A DNA stretch of 7,206 nucleotides, taken from NCBI GenBank assembly GCA_900553155.1, contig USCM01000093.1:1-7206 (forward strand). The letters are read 5' to 3'. The DNA comes from an uncultured Prevotella sp. (GTDB lineage Bacteria; Bacteroidota; Bacteroidia; Bacteroidales; Bacteroidaceae). The position numbers and the translations under genes are program-made. Below, piece by piece: positions 1 through 7,070 of this stretch (the first letter of the stretch is position 1; each line of letters opens with the position of its first letter). The notes under the pieces are model-generated. The model was not told where the DNA came from and did no database searches. It worked only from the letters and a program-made list of their open reading frames with translations.

Positions 1-31
1 CATTATATACCTCTTATTAAGAAATAACTTG

Positions 32-39
32 TAATTTTG
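32..39 (+). promoter_or_regulatory. Candidate Bacteroidetes -7 promoter box for the chondroitin lyase gene
   Basis: The sequence TAATTTTG matches the Bacteroidetes -7 consensus TAnnTTTG exactly and lies 42 bases before the lyase start codon. Transcription would begin a few bases downstream, giving a leader of roughly 35 bases. No good TTTG -33 box is present at the usual spacing of about 20 bases (positions 8-11 read TACC), so the call rests on the -7 box alone. No hybrid two-component or sigma/anti-sigma binding site is recognisable in the 81 bases available. Confidence 0.5.
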
Positions 40-81
40 CCATAGCATTGGATTATTTACCTGATTTATAAACATACTACT

Positions 82-2967
82 ATGACAAAAAAGATTATTC
101 GACTACTGTTAGTTCTGCTGCTCATTGGCTCGCCTGCCTATGCCCAATTTGTAGGGTTTGAGGACGAGGTGCCACACAACTTCAAATGCAACAACGCCAA
201 GGAACTTGCCTTATCTACCGCCTTCTACAAGGAAGGCACCAAGAGCTTGGAATGGAACTTCACGCCGGGCAGCGTTATCGACGTTGCAAGGGAGAAGCCC
301 TTCAACCTTAAGGACGAGAACGGTATAACCCTTTGGATATACAACGAGAAACCGCAACAAGACTCGTTGCGCTTCGAGTTCTACTCGCCTTCGGGCAGTG
401 TGTCTTACCGATTTGGCTTCCATCTGCTTTCTGCCGGATGGCGTGCGTGCTGGATTAGCTTCAAGCACATGCAGGGCGACAAGAAAGAAAAGAAGATTGC
501 GGGCTACCGTATCGTGGCTCCTAATCGCAAGGGACGTGTCTTTATCGACCGCCTTACCTTCCCCGTCAAGAAGATTAACGACCGTACCACTCCCGATATG
601 CAAATGCCTGCCAACAACTCGCTGTCCAGCCGCGACCTCTGGCACTGGTGCCGTGTGTGGCAATGGGAACAGTACAAGTACGACCTGCCTCTGCCTACAG
701 CCCTCACTGCCGACGAGAAGAAGGAGCTAACCACCGTGGAGAAGCGCCTTACCGAGGCTCTCGACATATACGATGCGCCCAAGAAGTGGGTTGCCAAGGC
801 ATACCGCACCTTCGAGGCTGCCAACATCCGTCGGTCGGGCGAAGGCTTTACGGGAGCGCCTGTAGTGGCTCCCGACGAACTTAACCGCAAGAAGGGCGAG
901 ATGTCGTGGAACAACCTGGAGGAGATGATGGCTGGCTTTGCATACGATGCCCATTACAACCACTCGGAGCAAGCTGCCAAAAACTACTTCCTTGTATGGG
1001 ATTATGCCATCGATCAGGGCTTTGCCTTCGGCAGCGGCATGGGTACCAACCACCACTACGGCTACCAGGTGCGCAAGATATACACTACCGCATGGCTTAT
1101 GCGCGACGCTATATGGAAGGTTCCCAACCGCGACAAGATTCTCTCGGCGCTTATCTTCTGGTCGGCTTTGCAGGAGACACGCTTGCCCTACCAGTATGGC
1201 CGCGACGAACTGTTGGACAGCTGGCACACCCTGCTTATGGCAAAGACGGTGTCGGCTCTGATGTTCACCAACGAGTGCGAGCGTGCTCGCGCCCTTGCCG
1301 CACTGACACGCTGGCTGAGCGGTTCGCTGCAGTATAGCCCCGGAACCATTGGCGGCATCAAGGTAGACGGCACCACCTTCCACCACGGCGGCTTCTATCC
1401 GGCTTACACCACCGGCGTACTGGCTATGGTTGGACAATATATCTCCCTGACCAACCACACCCGCTATGTGCCTACCGTTGAGGCTCGACAGATACTGAAG
1501 CAGGCCTTCCTCTCTATGCGCAACTACAGTAACAAGTATGAGTGGGGTGTGTGCATAAGCGGACGCCACCCCTTCGGCTCGTCGATGAGCGACGAGGACA
1601 TAGCCTCGTTTGCATACCTTGCTTTGGCTGGCGACCTCTCTGGCGAGGGCAACGACTTCGACCACCACTTGGCTGCCGACTATCTGCGCCTCTGCAAGGA
1701 CGAAACTCAGGAGGCTCGCTTCTTCAAGAGCAAGGGCATAAAGCCAGCTATGGCTCCGCAGGGCTTCTTTGTATACAACTATGGTTCGGCTGGTATATTC
1801 CGCTGCAGCGACTGGATGGTTACGCTTAAGGGTTATACCACCGACGTTTGGGGTGCCGAGATATACAAGAAGGACAACCGCTATGGACGCTATCAGAGCT
1901 ATGGCTCGGTACAGATTATGGGCTATCCGTCGCGTGAGGCGAGCGGTTTCAACGAGAATGGATGGGACTGGAACCGCCTACCGGGTACTACAACTATACA
2001 CCTGCCGTATGAGTTGCTCGATAGTCCGCTGCTTGGCACAACAATGGCTCACAGCAAGGAGAACTTCTCCGGCTCAAGTTCGTTGGAGGGAAAGAATGGT
2101 ATGTTTGCCATGAAGCTTATGGAGCGCGAACTTAAGAACTTTACCCCCGACTTTGTTGCACGCAAGTCGGTGTTCTGCTTCGACAACCGCATGGTATGCC
2201 TCGGCACTGGCATCAACAACAGCAACAGCACTTATCCTACGGAGACAACGCTCTTCCAGAGCACCTTCAAGAAGGGCAAGAGCGACATCTATGTAGACGG
2301 CAAACTTAAGGACGAGCCTTTCCAGAAAGACCTTAACGACAACAAGGCCCACTTCCTGCAAGACGGCTACAACAACTACTATCTCTTTAAGGGCGAGAAT
2401 GTGCAGGTGCAGATAGCCAATCAGGAGTCGCGCCATGAGAAGACACGTGTGCAGACACACGGCTCGTTTGCCTCGGCATACATCAACCACGGTGTCGCCC
2501 CGAAAGACGCTACGTACGAGTATCTTGTGCTTATACAGCCTACAAAGGAGGAGTTGGCTGCCGCACGCCGCAAGTCTCCCTACCAGGTGCTGCATAAGGA
2601 CAACACAGCCCACGTTGTGGCAGATGCCCAAACCGGCATAACAGCATACGCTGCCTTCGACAACTACAATCCGCAGAACGACGAGCTATTTAGCTCTATC
2701 CCTGCCGAAACAATGGTTATGCAGAAAAAGGTGGGCAACAATGTGCTGATGAGCGTGTGCGACCCCAACCTCAATATCTCTGAGAAGACGTACACTACAA
2801 AGCAGCCAAGCCGACCTATTGAGAAGAAGTTGGTGTTGAAGGGCAAGTGGAACCTTGCTGCTCCTAACGCAAAGGTATCGGTAAAGGCTAGTCAGGGCGA
2901 GACCATCGTAGTGGTTACTTGCCAGCATGGCCAGCCGGTAGAGTTTACATTGAAGCACTGCATATAA
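82..2967 (+). CDS. Secreted chondroitin sulfate ABC lyase, polysaccharide lyase family 8
   Basis: This 961-residue protein cleaves chondroitin sulfate and probably dermatan sulfate by beta-elimination, releasing unsaturated uronic-acid products. Residues 1-21 form a Sec signal peptide: Lys-rich start, Leu-rich core, AYA before Gln22. There is no lipobox Cys, so it should be periplasmic or secreted. The order matches family enzymes: an N-terminal beta-sandwich (about 22-180, starting FVGFEDEVP), a helical catalytic toroid (about 190-550), then C-terminal beta-sandwiches (about 570-961). By comparison with my memory of the Proteus vulgaris ABC lyase I, the catalytic tetrad is His435, Tyr442, Arg495 and Glu593. 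The His-to-Tyr spacing of 7 is identical (H501/Y508). NHHYGY at 323-328 holds another conserved His pair. The blocks NKDNRYGRYQS-like, GWDWNR, TTIHLP and SSLEG also match. The protein is slightly shorter than the Proteus enzyme (about 1020). The ATG at 82 is chosen because the signal peptide follows directly. No clear ribosome binding site is visible. The family assignment is firm, but exo versus endo mode is not determined. Confidence 0.95.
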   Translation: MTKKIIRLLLVLLLIGSPAYAQFVGFEDEVPHNFKCNNAKELALSTAFYKEGTKSLEWNFTPGSVIDVAREKPFNLKDENGITLWIYNEKPQQDSLRFEFYSPSGSVSYRFGFHLLSAGWRACWISFKHMQGDKKEKKIAGYRIVAPNRKGRVFIDRLTFPVKKINDRTTPDMQMPANNSLSSRDLWHWCRVWQWEQYKYDLPLPTALTADEKKELTTVEKRLTEALDIYDAPKKWVAKAYRTFEAANIRRSGEGFTGAPVVAPDELNRKKGEMSWNNLEEMMAGFAYDAHYNHSEQAAKNYFLVWDYAIDQGFAFGSGMGTNHHYGYQVRKIYTTAWLMRDAIWKVPNRDKILSALIFWSALQETRLPYQYGRDELLDSWHTLLMAKTVSALMFTNECERARALAALTRWLSGSLQYSPGTIGGIKVDGTTFHHGGFYPAYTTGVLAMVGQYISLTNHTRYVPTVEARQILKQAFLSMRNYSNKYEWGVCISGRHPFGSSMSDEDIASFAYLALAGDLSGEGNDFDHHLAADYLRLCKDETQEARFFKSKGIKPAMAPQGFFVYNYGSAGIFRCSDWMVTLKGYTTDVWGAEIYKKDNRYGRYQSYGSVQIMGYPSREASGFNENGWDWNRLPGTTTIHLPYELLDSPLLGTTMAHSKENFSGSSSLEGKNGMFAMKLMERELKNFTPDFVARKSVFCFDNRMVCLGTGINNSNSTYPTETTLFQSTFKKGKSDIYVDGKLKDEPFQKDLNDNKAHFLQDGYNNYYLFKGENVQVQIANQESRHEKTRVQTHGSFASAYINHGVAPKDATYEYLVLIQPTKEELAAARRKSPYQVLHKDNTAHVVADAQTGITAYAAFDNYNPQNDELFSSIPAETMVMQKKVGNNVLMSVCDPNLNISEKTYTTKQPSRPIEKKLVLKGKWNLAAPNAKVSVKASQGETIVVVTCQHGQPVEFTLKHCI

Positions 2968-3023
2968 TCCGATATTTGGAGTGATACACACTGGTGTTTA
3001 TCGGGTAGGTTGGCGTCTTGATG

Positions 3024-3098
3024 TTCGTGTAATGGACGTATAATTTATGGTTCGTGTAATGAACGTATAATATATTGTTCGTATAATGGACGTATAAT
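3024..3098 (+). repeat. Left arm of palindromic array: three 21-bp direct repeats, 27-bp period
   Basis: Three copies of a 21-bp unit start at 3024, 3051 and 3078, each followed by a 6-bp spacer, so the period is exactly 27. Each unit is TT, then CGTRTAAT, then GRA, then CGTATAAT, so it contains two related octamers 11 bp apart. Copies differ at only two places: G or A in the first octamer, and GGA or GAA in the linker. The same unit recurs in the opposite orientation in the right arm at 3269-3367. Function is unknown. Confidence 0.9.
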
Positions 3099-3119
3099 AT
3101 TCCGGATGAACCTTAAGCG

Positions 3120-3240
3120 TTGCTTGCTCGGCGAGCAGGAGCTCGCCGTTCCATGTGATGGGTGTAATTGACTGCGAGGGGGCGTCGCCGCCTCGGCGAC
3201 GTATAATACGTAACTATGTAATACGACGCTAAACAAGCAA
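3120..3240. other. GC-rich structured core between the repeat arms
   Basis: The core between the arms is bounded by a 7-bp inverted repeat, TTGCTTG at 3120-3126 and CAAGCAA at 3234-3240. Inside are two strong hairpins. GGCGAGC (3130-3136) pairs with GCTCGCC (3141-3147) around AGGA. CGTCGCCG (3183-3190) pairs with CGGCGACG (3194-3201) around CCT. Each overlaps an alternative pairing: TGCTC 3125-3129 with GAGCA 3133-3137, and CGAGG 3175-3179 with CCTCG 3191-3195. One more exact array octamer, CGTATAAT, sits at 3200-3207 inside the near-palindrome CGTATAATACG. No credible coding sequence is present. The core could be a structured RNA, a recombination or transposition substrate, or a protein-binding site. 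Confidence 0.65.
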
Positions 3241-3268
3241 TCATTTCAGTATATTATCTCCAAGTAAA

Positions 3269-3367
3269 ATTATACGTTCATTATACGATAAAACATTAAC
3301 GCTCATTACACGAATCAAAATTATACGTCCATTACACGAACCATAAATTATACGTCCATTACACGAG
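3269..3367 (-). repeat. Right arm of palindromic array: four inverted copies of the 21-bp unit
   Basis: Four copies of the left-arm unit occur in reverse complement at 3269-3289, 3295-3314, 3320-3340 and 3347-3367. The second copy is degenerate (20 bp, one base lost and other changes). The spacers are 5, 5 and 6 bp. The last spacer, CCATAA, is the exact complement of the first left-arm spacer, TTATGG. Bases 3320-3366 are complementary to 3025-3071 at 46 of 47 positions, so the outer ends form a long, almost perfect inverted repeat. The high outer identity and the decay of the inner copy suggest that the outer parts are either recently duplicated or under selection. Confidence 0.9.
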
Positions 3368-3379
3368 TATTAGAATGAC

Positions 3380-3415
3380 AATCTCCCCGATAAACTGCAA
3401 TTTATCGGGGAGATT
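3380..3415 (-). terminator. Strong hairpin terminator after the C-S lyase gene
   Basis: A perfect 15-bp stem (AATCTCCCCGATAAA with TTTATCGGGGAGATT) closes a 6-base loop. It begins 8 bases past the stop codon of the minus-strand C-S lyase. The RNA after the stem on that strand is only moderately T-rich. The A/T-rich ends of the stem supply part of a U tract on either strand, so it may also stop transcripts arriving from the lyase gene on the other side. Confidence 0.8.
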
Positions 3416-3423
3416 ACCTATGG

Positions 3424-4602
3424 TCATATAGCTTCAATGCCCGCAGCAATTCGGCGTAGCCCTTCTTCCAGCCGTTCCCATGGGCATGCCATGTTGATGC
3501 GCAAGAAGTGTTCGCCCTCCTTGCCGTACATGCAGCCGGCATTAACCCACACATTGTGCTCCTTAAGCAGACGCTCCTCTATCTCCTCAGACGTATAGTT
3601 GAGGGCAGAGCAGTCGACCCAGGCAAGGTATGTGCCTTCCATTCGCACAACGGGGATTTGTGGCAGATGCTTATTGAAGAAGTCGAGCAGCTTGTCGTAG
3701 TTGGACGAGATATACTGGCGCAGCTGCGCAAGCCACTCGGCACCTCCGTCCGAATAAGCCATCTGCAGAGCCTCTACACCGAAGGGATTGACATCGCACA
3801 CCTCGTTGATGTTGATAGCGCGGCCTATGCGCTCGCGAACGTCGGCGTCGCGGCACACGATGTTGGCAATCTGCAGTCCGGCAATGTTGAAAGCCTTAGA
3901 CGGCGAACAGCAGGTTATGCTGCCGTACGACAGCTCGTCGGGCAGAGAGCCGAAGGGAGTGTAGCGGTTATTGTGCAGCGTAAACTCGCAGTGAATCTCG
4001 TCCGACACGACGCGCACGTTATGCTTGCGGCACAGCTCGGCAATGCGTGTAAGCTCATGTCGAGTCCACACACGTCCACCGGGGTTATGCGGATTGCACA
4101 AAATAAAGAGACGGGCACGCTCGTGCGACAGCTTACGTTCGAGATCGTCGAAGTCGATATCGTAGTGCATATCCTCCTTATCATATATAACAAGCGAGTT
4201 TGACACCATTTCGCAGCCGTTGTTGCGTATGCACGAATAGAAACAGTTGTACACCGGACCTTGCACTATTACCTGGTCGCCTGGCAGCGTAAGTGCCTTT
4301 ATTACAGCCGATATTGCAGGCACCACACCCGTAGTGTATATAATGTCGCTCTTATTGATGGTCCATCCGTGGTGCTTGCCAAACCATTGGCACACCGCCT
4401 CGTAGTAGCTGTCTGGCACACGTGTGTATCCAAAGATGCCATGTGCCACACGACGTTGCAGCGCCTCGGTTATGCCGGGGTAGGTTTGGAAGTCCATGTC
4501 GGCCACCCAAAGGGGTATTACATCGTCTGAAGGCGCGTTGTCCCACTTGTACGAGTTGGTGCCGCGTCGGTTGGGAGCTGTGGAGAAAGAGTAGTTTGTC
4601 AT
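3424..4602 (-). CDS. MalY/PatB-type PLP-dependent C-S beta-lyase (aminotransferase class I/II fold)
   Basis: This 392-residue cytoplasmic enzyme belongs to the MalY/PatB branch of fold-type I PLP enzymes. Known members catalyse beta-elimination of cystathionine, cysteine or related thioethers, giving a thiol, pyruvate and ammonia. Visible landmarks are PLWVADMDF (30-38) with the GYT at 58-60, Tyr118 likely stacking near the cofactor, CNPHNPGG (169-176) with Asn170, SDEIH (200-204) with Asp201 binding the pyridine nitrogen, and SPSKAFNIAG (233-242). Lys236 in that last motif is the Schiff-base lysine. Arg368 in LRINMACP should bind the substrate carboxylate. Length matches the family (about 390) and nothing is missing. 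It is the last gene of the operon, 32 bases after the DUF3737 gene, and is followed by a strong terminator. The start is set by the MTNYSFS N terminus running into a family-like NRRGTNSYKWD. Exact substrate is uncertain; a true aminotransferase is less likely given the MalY-type motifs. Confidence 0.9.
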   Translation of the reverse strand: MTNYSFSTAPNRRGTNSYKWDNAPSDDVIPLWVADMDFQTYPGITEALQRRVAHGIFGYTRVPDSYYEAVCQWFGKHHGWTINKSDIIYTTGVVPAISAVIKALTLPGDQVIVQGPVYNCFYSCIRNNGCEMVSNSLVIYDKEDMHYDIDFDDLERKLSHERARLFILCNPHNPGGRVWTRHELTRIAELCRKHNVRVVSDEIHCEFTLHNNRYTPFGSLPDELSYGSITCCSPSKAFNIAGLQIANIVCRDADVRERIGRAININEVCDVNPFGVEALQMAYSDGGAEWLAQLRQYISSNYDKLLDFFNKHLPQIPVVRMEGTYLAWVDCSALNYTSEEIEERLLKEHNVWVNAGCMYGKEGEHFLRINMACPWERLEEGLRRIAAGIEAI

Positions 4603-4634
4603 AATATTGCTGTTTTATAGTTCTATAAGAGCCA

Positions 4635-5480
4635 TTACTTGCGCGTTACAATCTCGCAATTGGCAGGCTGCTTTATATTCTCGTCAATGATAACCTCGCC
4701 AATGCTATCCGCCACAATCTTGCCTGATGCAGGGTTCTTGATGCTCTTGATATGGCCACGGATATCGGCCTGCACTGTAGAGTATTCGAAGGCACGGTCG
4801 CACTCGGGGTCGAAGGTGCAATTCTCCAACACCAAGTCCTTGGCATAGCACAAGGGTTGTTCACCGGATATGTGGCAGTTTACAAGACGCAAGCCGCGAG
4901 AGTGCCAACCGAGGAACTCGCCATTGAGCACCGAATCGTACACCGTGACATTATCCACCTCCCAGAACGAGTCCTTGGTGTCAATCTTGGCGTTGCGTAT
5001 CTCTATGTCGCGAGAGTACTGGAACACATACTTAGCATCCGACTCCAGTCCGTCTACCTTAATGTTGCGGCAGTGCATAAAGGGATAGGTACCCTCGTGC
5101 AGCACAACATTCTCCATGGTTAGTCCGTCGATACCCCAGAACGTCTCGTCGGCATCGTTGATGGTAACGTTCTTAAGCGATAGGTTCTTCATCTCGCGGA
5201 AGAACTTAGGCCCGTTGATAACACAATCCTCCATGTGCATGTCGTCCGAATACCAGATGGCCGAACGCGAGCCGGGCGCAAAATAGCAGTTGCGTATATC
5301 CGACTTCTTAACATGCCACAGCGGATACTTGCCTTCAAAGTAACAGTTGCGGCACACGATGTTGCTACACTCCTTTATACCCGATTCACCGAAGGTGATG
5401 CGCACGTGGTCGAGCTCCACGTTGTGGATTTCGAAGAGAGGACGCTCTCCGCCGAAAACTTTGTTGCTTATCTTTTCCAT
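4635..5480 (-). CDS. DUF3737 family right-handed parallel beta-helix protein, function unknown
   Basis: This 281-residue protein matches my recollection of DUF3737 (Pfam PF12541) throughout. Family-like blocks include GERPLFE (11-17), GESGIKE (31-37), SRSAIWYSDD (71-80), TKDSFWEVDNVTVYDS (168-183), GEFLGWHSR (187-195), GEQPLCYAKDLVLENC (206-221) and AFEYS (230-234). From about residue 24 to 239 it is built of eleven rungs of 19-21 residues. Each rung is a short polar/hydrophobic strand such as RNCYF, KNVTI, ENVVL or ENCTF followed by an aromatic turn such as LWH, IWY, FWG, FQY or FWE, as expected for a parallel beta-helix. No signal peptide or membrane segment is seen, so it is likely cytoplasmic. 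It sits 12 bases after the MATE gene and 32 bases before the C-S lyase, so it is probably co-transcribed. No reaction can be assigned. A binding or scaffold role, or action on the C-S lyase substrate, are guesses. Confidence 0.88.
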   Translation of the reverse strand: MEKISNKVFGGERPLFEIHNVELDHVRITFGESGIKECSNIVCRNCYFEGKYPLWHVKKSDIRNCYFAPGSRSAIWYSDDMHMEDCVINGPKFFREMKNLSLKNVTINDADETFWGIDGLTMENVVLHEGTYPFMHCRNIKVDGLESDAKYVFQYSRDIEIRNAKIDTKDSFWEVDNVTVYDSVLNGEFLGWHSRGLRLVNCHISGEQPLCYAKDLVLENCTFDPECDRAFEYSTVQADIRGHIKSIKNPASGKIVADSIGEVIIDENIKQPANCEIVTRK

Positions 5481-5492
5481 AATTTAGAAGCC

Positions 5493-6914
5493 TTACACCC
5501 TCTTTGGGGTAGGACTGAATTTTAATAGTTTTACTAAGAATATTACTCCTCTGAACGTCAACTCCAGACACATGGCAAGCCATACGCCACGCAATCCCAT
5601 GCTTGGTGCGAGCAGCGCGGCAAGCGATATGCGCACACCCCACATCGATACGAGGTTCATAACGCTTGGCGCCACCGTCTTGGCGGCACCCACAAACACT
5701 CCGTAGCATATTATGGCGGCGCCAAACATAGGCTCGGCAAATGCTTCGATGCGCAGAACCTCCACGCCAAGCTGCCTTACTTCCTCAGAGGGTGTCATCA
5801 TAGACATAGCAAACGGTGCGCCAACATACATCACGATGCCCATCAACGTCATTATGCCCATGCCCAATGCCACAGCCAACCAGGCAAAACGCTTCATCAA
5901 CTCGTACCTACCGGCACCCATACTCTGCCCCACAAGCGTAGTGGCGGCATCGCTTACGCCGTAGCCCGGCATATAGCAAAGACTCTCGACGATGATGCCA
6001 AACGAGTTGGCGGCTATAGCAAAAGTACCTAATGGCGCAATGATAATGGTGGTGACGATGTAAGCCGACGTCATGATGGTTTGCTGTATGCCCATCGGCA
6101 GACCGATGTGCAGGGCGCGGCGCACCACCTGCCACGTAGGCAGAAAGCGTCCGCGGTCTATCCTCAGGCTCAGGTCCTTGCTGCGGAAGCACAGTATGTA
6201 CATAGTTATTGAAGCCGCCACAAATTCGGCAGAGGCTGTACCGATGGCTGCTCCCACGACACCCATACCTGCTCCGGGTATTGTAAGGCTTATGCCGAGG
6301 ACGTCGACGGTGCGCGTCTCGAAGATTAGGAAGAAGTTGAAGATTACGTCGAGGGTCATCATCACCACACTCATAATGCTTGGCACAACCATATTGCCCG
6401 AGCTTCTTAACATTCCGCTGCCAAACATCGAGAACTGGAATATAGGCAATGCCGACGCCACGATGGCAAAATAAGCCGACGATGTGGGCGTTATGCTTGC
6501 GTCGCCGCCGAGCCACGTGGGCAGAAACGGACTTATAGACAGGGCTATAAGCGCAAACATCGCACTGACAATAAACACCGACATGATGCCTTGGCGCAGC
6601 GTTGAGCGAGCCTGTGCCGCGTCGTTGGCGCCAAGCTGATGGCTCACCTGCACGTAAAATCCGGCTGCTGCCGCCGAGCAGATGCTGCCCAACAGCCACA
6701 TTGTTGTTTCTATCAAGCCTATTGCCGCCGATGCCTCCGCACCAAGGCTGCCCACCATCGACGCGTCGATATACTGCATCATGGTTGTTGTGAGTTGCGC
6801 CAGAATAGCGGGCGTGGCAAGGCTCAGCACGAGACGCGCCTGCTGGCCGAGTGTCATCGGCTTGCCCTTGCGTATCATGGAGAGTAGTTGGTCTTTTTGT
6901 TTGTTGATTTTCAT
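5493..6914 (-). CDS. MATE family multidrug/metabolite efflux transporter
   Basis: This 473-residue inner-membrane protein has about twelve hydrophobic segments in two homologous halves, as in MATE exporters that expel drugs, dyes or metabolites in exchange for Na+ or H+. Family landmarks are TPAILAQ (34-40), the YIDASMVG segment (48-55) with Asp50, SHQLGAND (91-98), MLRSSGN (169-174 region), GLPMGIQQ (271-278), and GQSMGAGR (329-336), the second-half counterpart of the 91-98 loop. Length is typical (440-480) and no segment is missing. The start at 6914 gives a basic cytoplasmic N terminus before the first membrane span; Met13 or Met20 are possible alternatives. It is the first gene of the operon and ends 12 bases before the DUF3737 gene. 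Substrate cannot be predicted. The operon partner suggests a small metabolite or amino-acid-derived compound rather than a clinical drug, but that is inference. The subfamily (DinF-like or NorM-like) was not resolved. Confidence 0.93.
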   Translation of the reverse strand: MKINKQKDQLLSMIRKGKPMTLGQQARLVLSLATPAILAQLTTTMMQYIDASMVGSLGAEASAAIGLIETTMWLLGSICSAAAAGFYVQVSHQLGANDAAQARSTLRQGIMSVFIVSAMFALIALSISPFLPTWLGGDASITPTSSAYFAIVASALPIFQFSMFGSGMLRSSGNMVVPSIMSVVMMTLDVIFNFFLIFETRTVDVLGISLTIPGAGMGVVGAAIGTASAEFVAASITMYILCFRSKDLSLRIDRGRFLPTWQVVRRALHIGLPMGIQQTIMTSAYIVTTIIIAPLGTFAIAANSFGIIVESLCYMPGYGVSDAATTLVGQSMGAGRYELMKRFAWLAVALGMGIMTLMGIVMYVGAPFAMSMMTPSEEVRQLGVEVLRIEAFAEPMFGAAIICYGVFVGAAKTVAPSVMNLVSMWGVRISLAALLAPSMGLRGVWLAMCLELTFRGVIFLVKLLKFSPTPKRV

Positions 6915-6932
6915 AGGATCCTAATTTCACTG

Positions 6933-6964
6933 CGAAGTTACAAAAGAAAGGCGAGATGTGCAAC
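6933..6964 (-). promoter_or_regulatory. Weak candidate promoter for the MATE-DUF3737-C-S lyase operon
   Basis: Reading the minus strand, GTTG (6964-6961), a 20-base gap and TAACTTCG (6940-6933) resemble the Bacteroidetes promoter pattern TTTG-N19-20-TAnnTTTG with one mismatch in each box. Transcription would start near 6926, leaving a leader of only about 12 bases. That is short, and it lowers confidence. No closer match to TAnnTTTG was found between the MATE start and the upstream terminator (6915-7070), which otherwise holds only A/T-rich sequence. Confidence 0.3.
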
Positions 6965-7070
6965 CACGACCAATGATTATCCGTAATTAGGATTATAAAA
7001 ACAGGAATAAGTATACTAAACCGACTGTTAAGAATACGTATAAAGAGAATTATTTGTAAGTATAGCACAA

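Noticed and set aside
727..1668. 313-codon open frame antisense to the lyase gene
   Set aside because: It lies wholly inside the PL8 gene, whose protein is clearly recognisable. It is a by-product of the codon bias of the real gene.
2969..3004. Terminator for the chondroitin lyase (CCGATA pairing with TATCGG)
   Set aside because: The stem is only 6 bp across a 24-base gap and no T tract follows. The hairpin at 3380-3415 or the array itself may end the transcript instead.
3045..3236. 63-codon minus-strand open frame across the repeat array
   Set aside because: Its C-terminal part is a translation of the 21-bp repeats (YEQYIIRSLHEP) and the rest is the hairpin core. It has no family resemblance or ribosome binding site.
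3024..3367. CRISPR array
   Set aside because: The spacers are only 5-6 bp and similar to each other, the units reverse orientation between arms, and no cas genes are present.
3508..4203. 231-codon plus-strand frame opposite the C-S lyase
   Set aside because: It is antisense to a well-supported PLP enzyme and resembles no known family.
7037..7044. CGTATAAA near the MATE promoter as an extra array octamer
   Set aside because: It is a single seven-of-eight match with no 11-bp partner in A/T-rich sequence, so chance is the better explanation.
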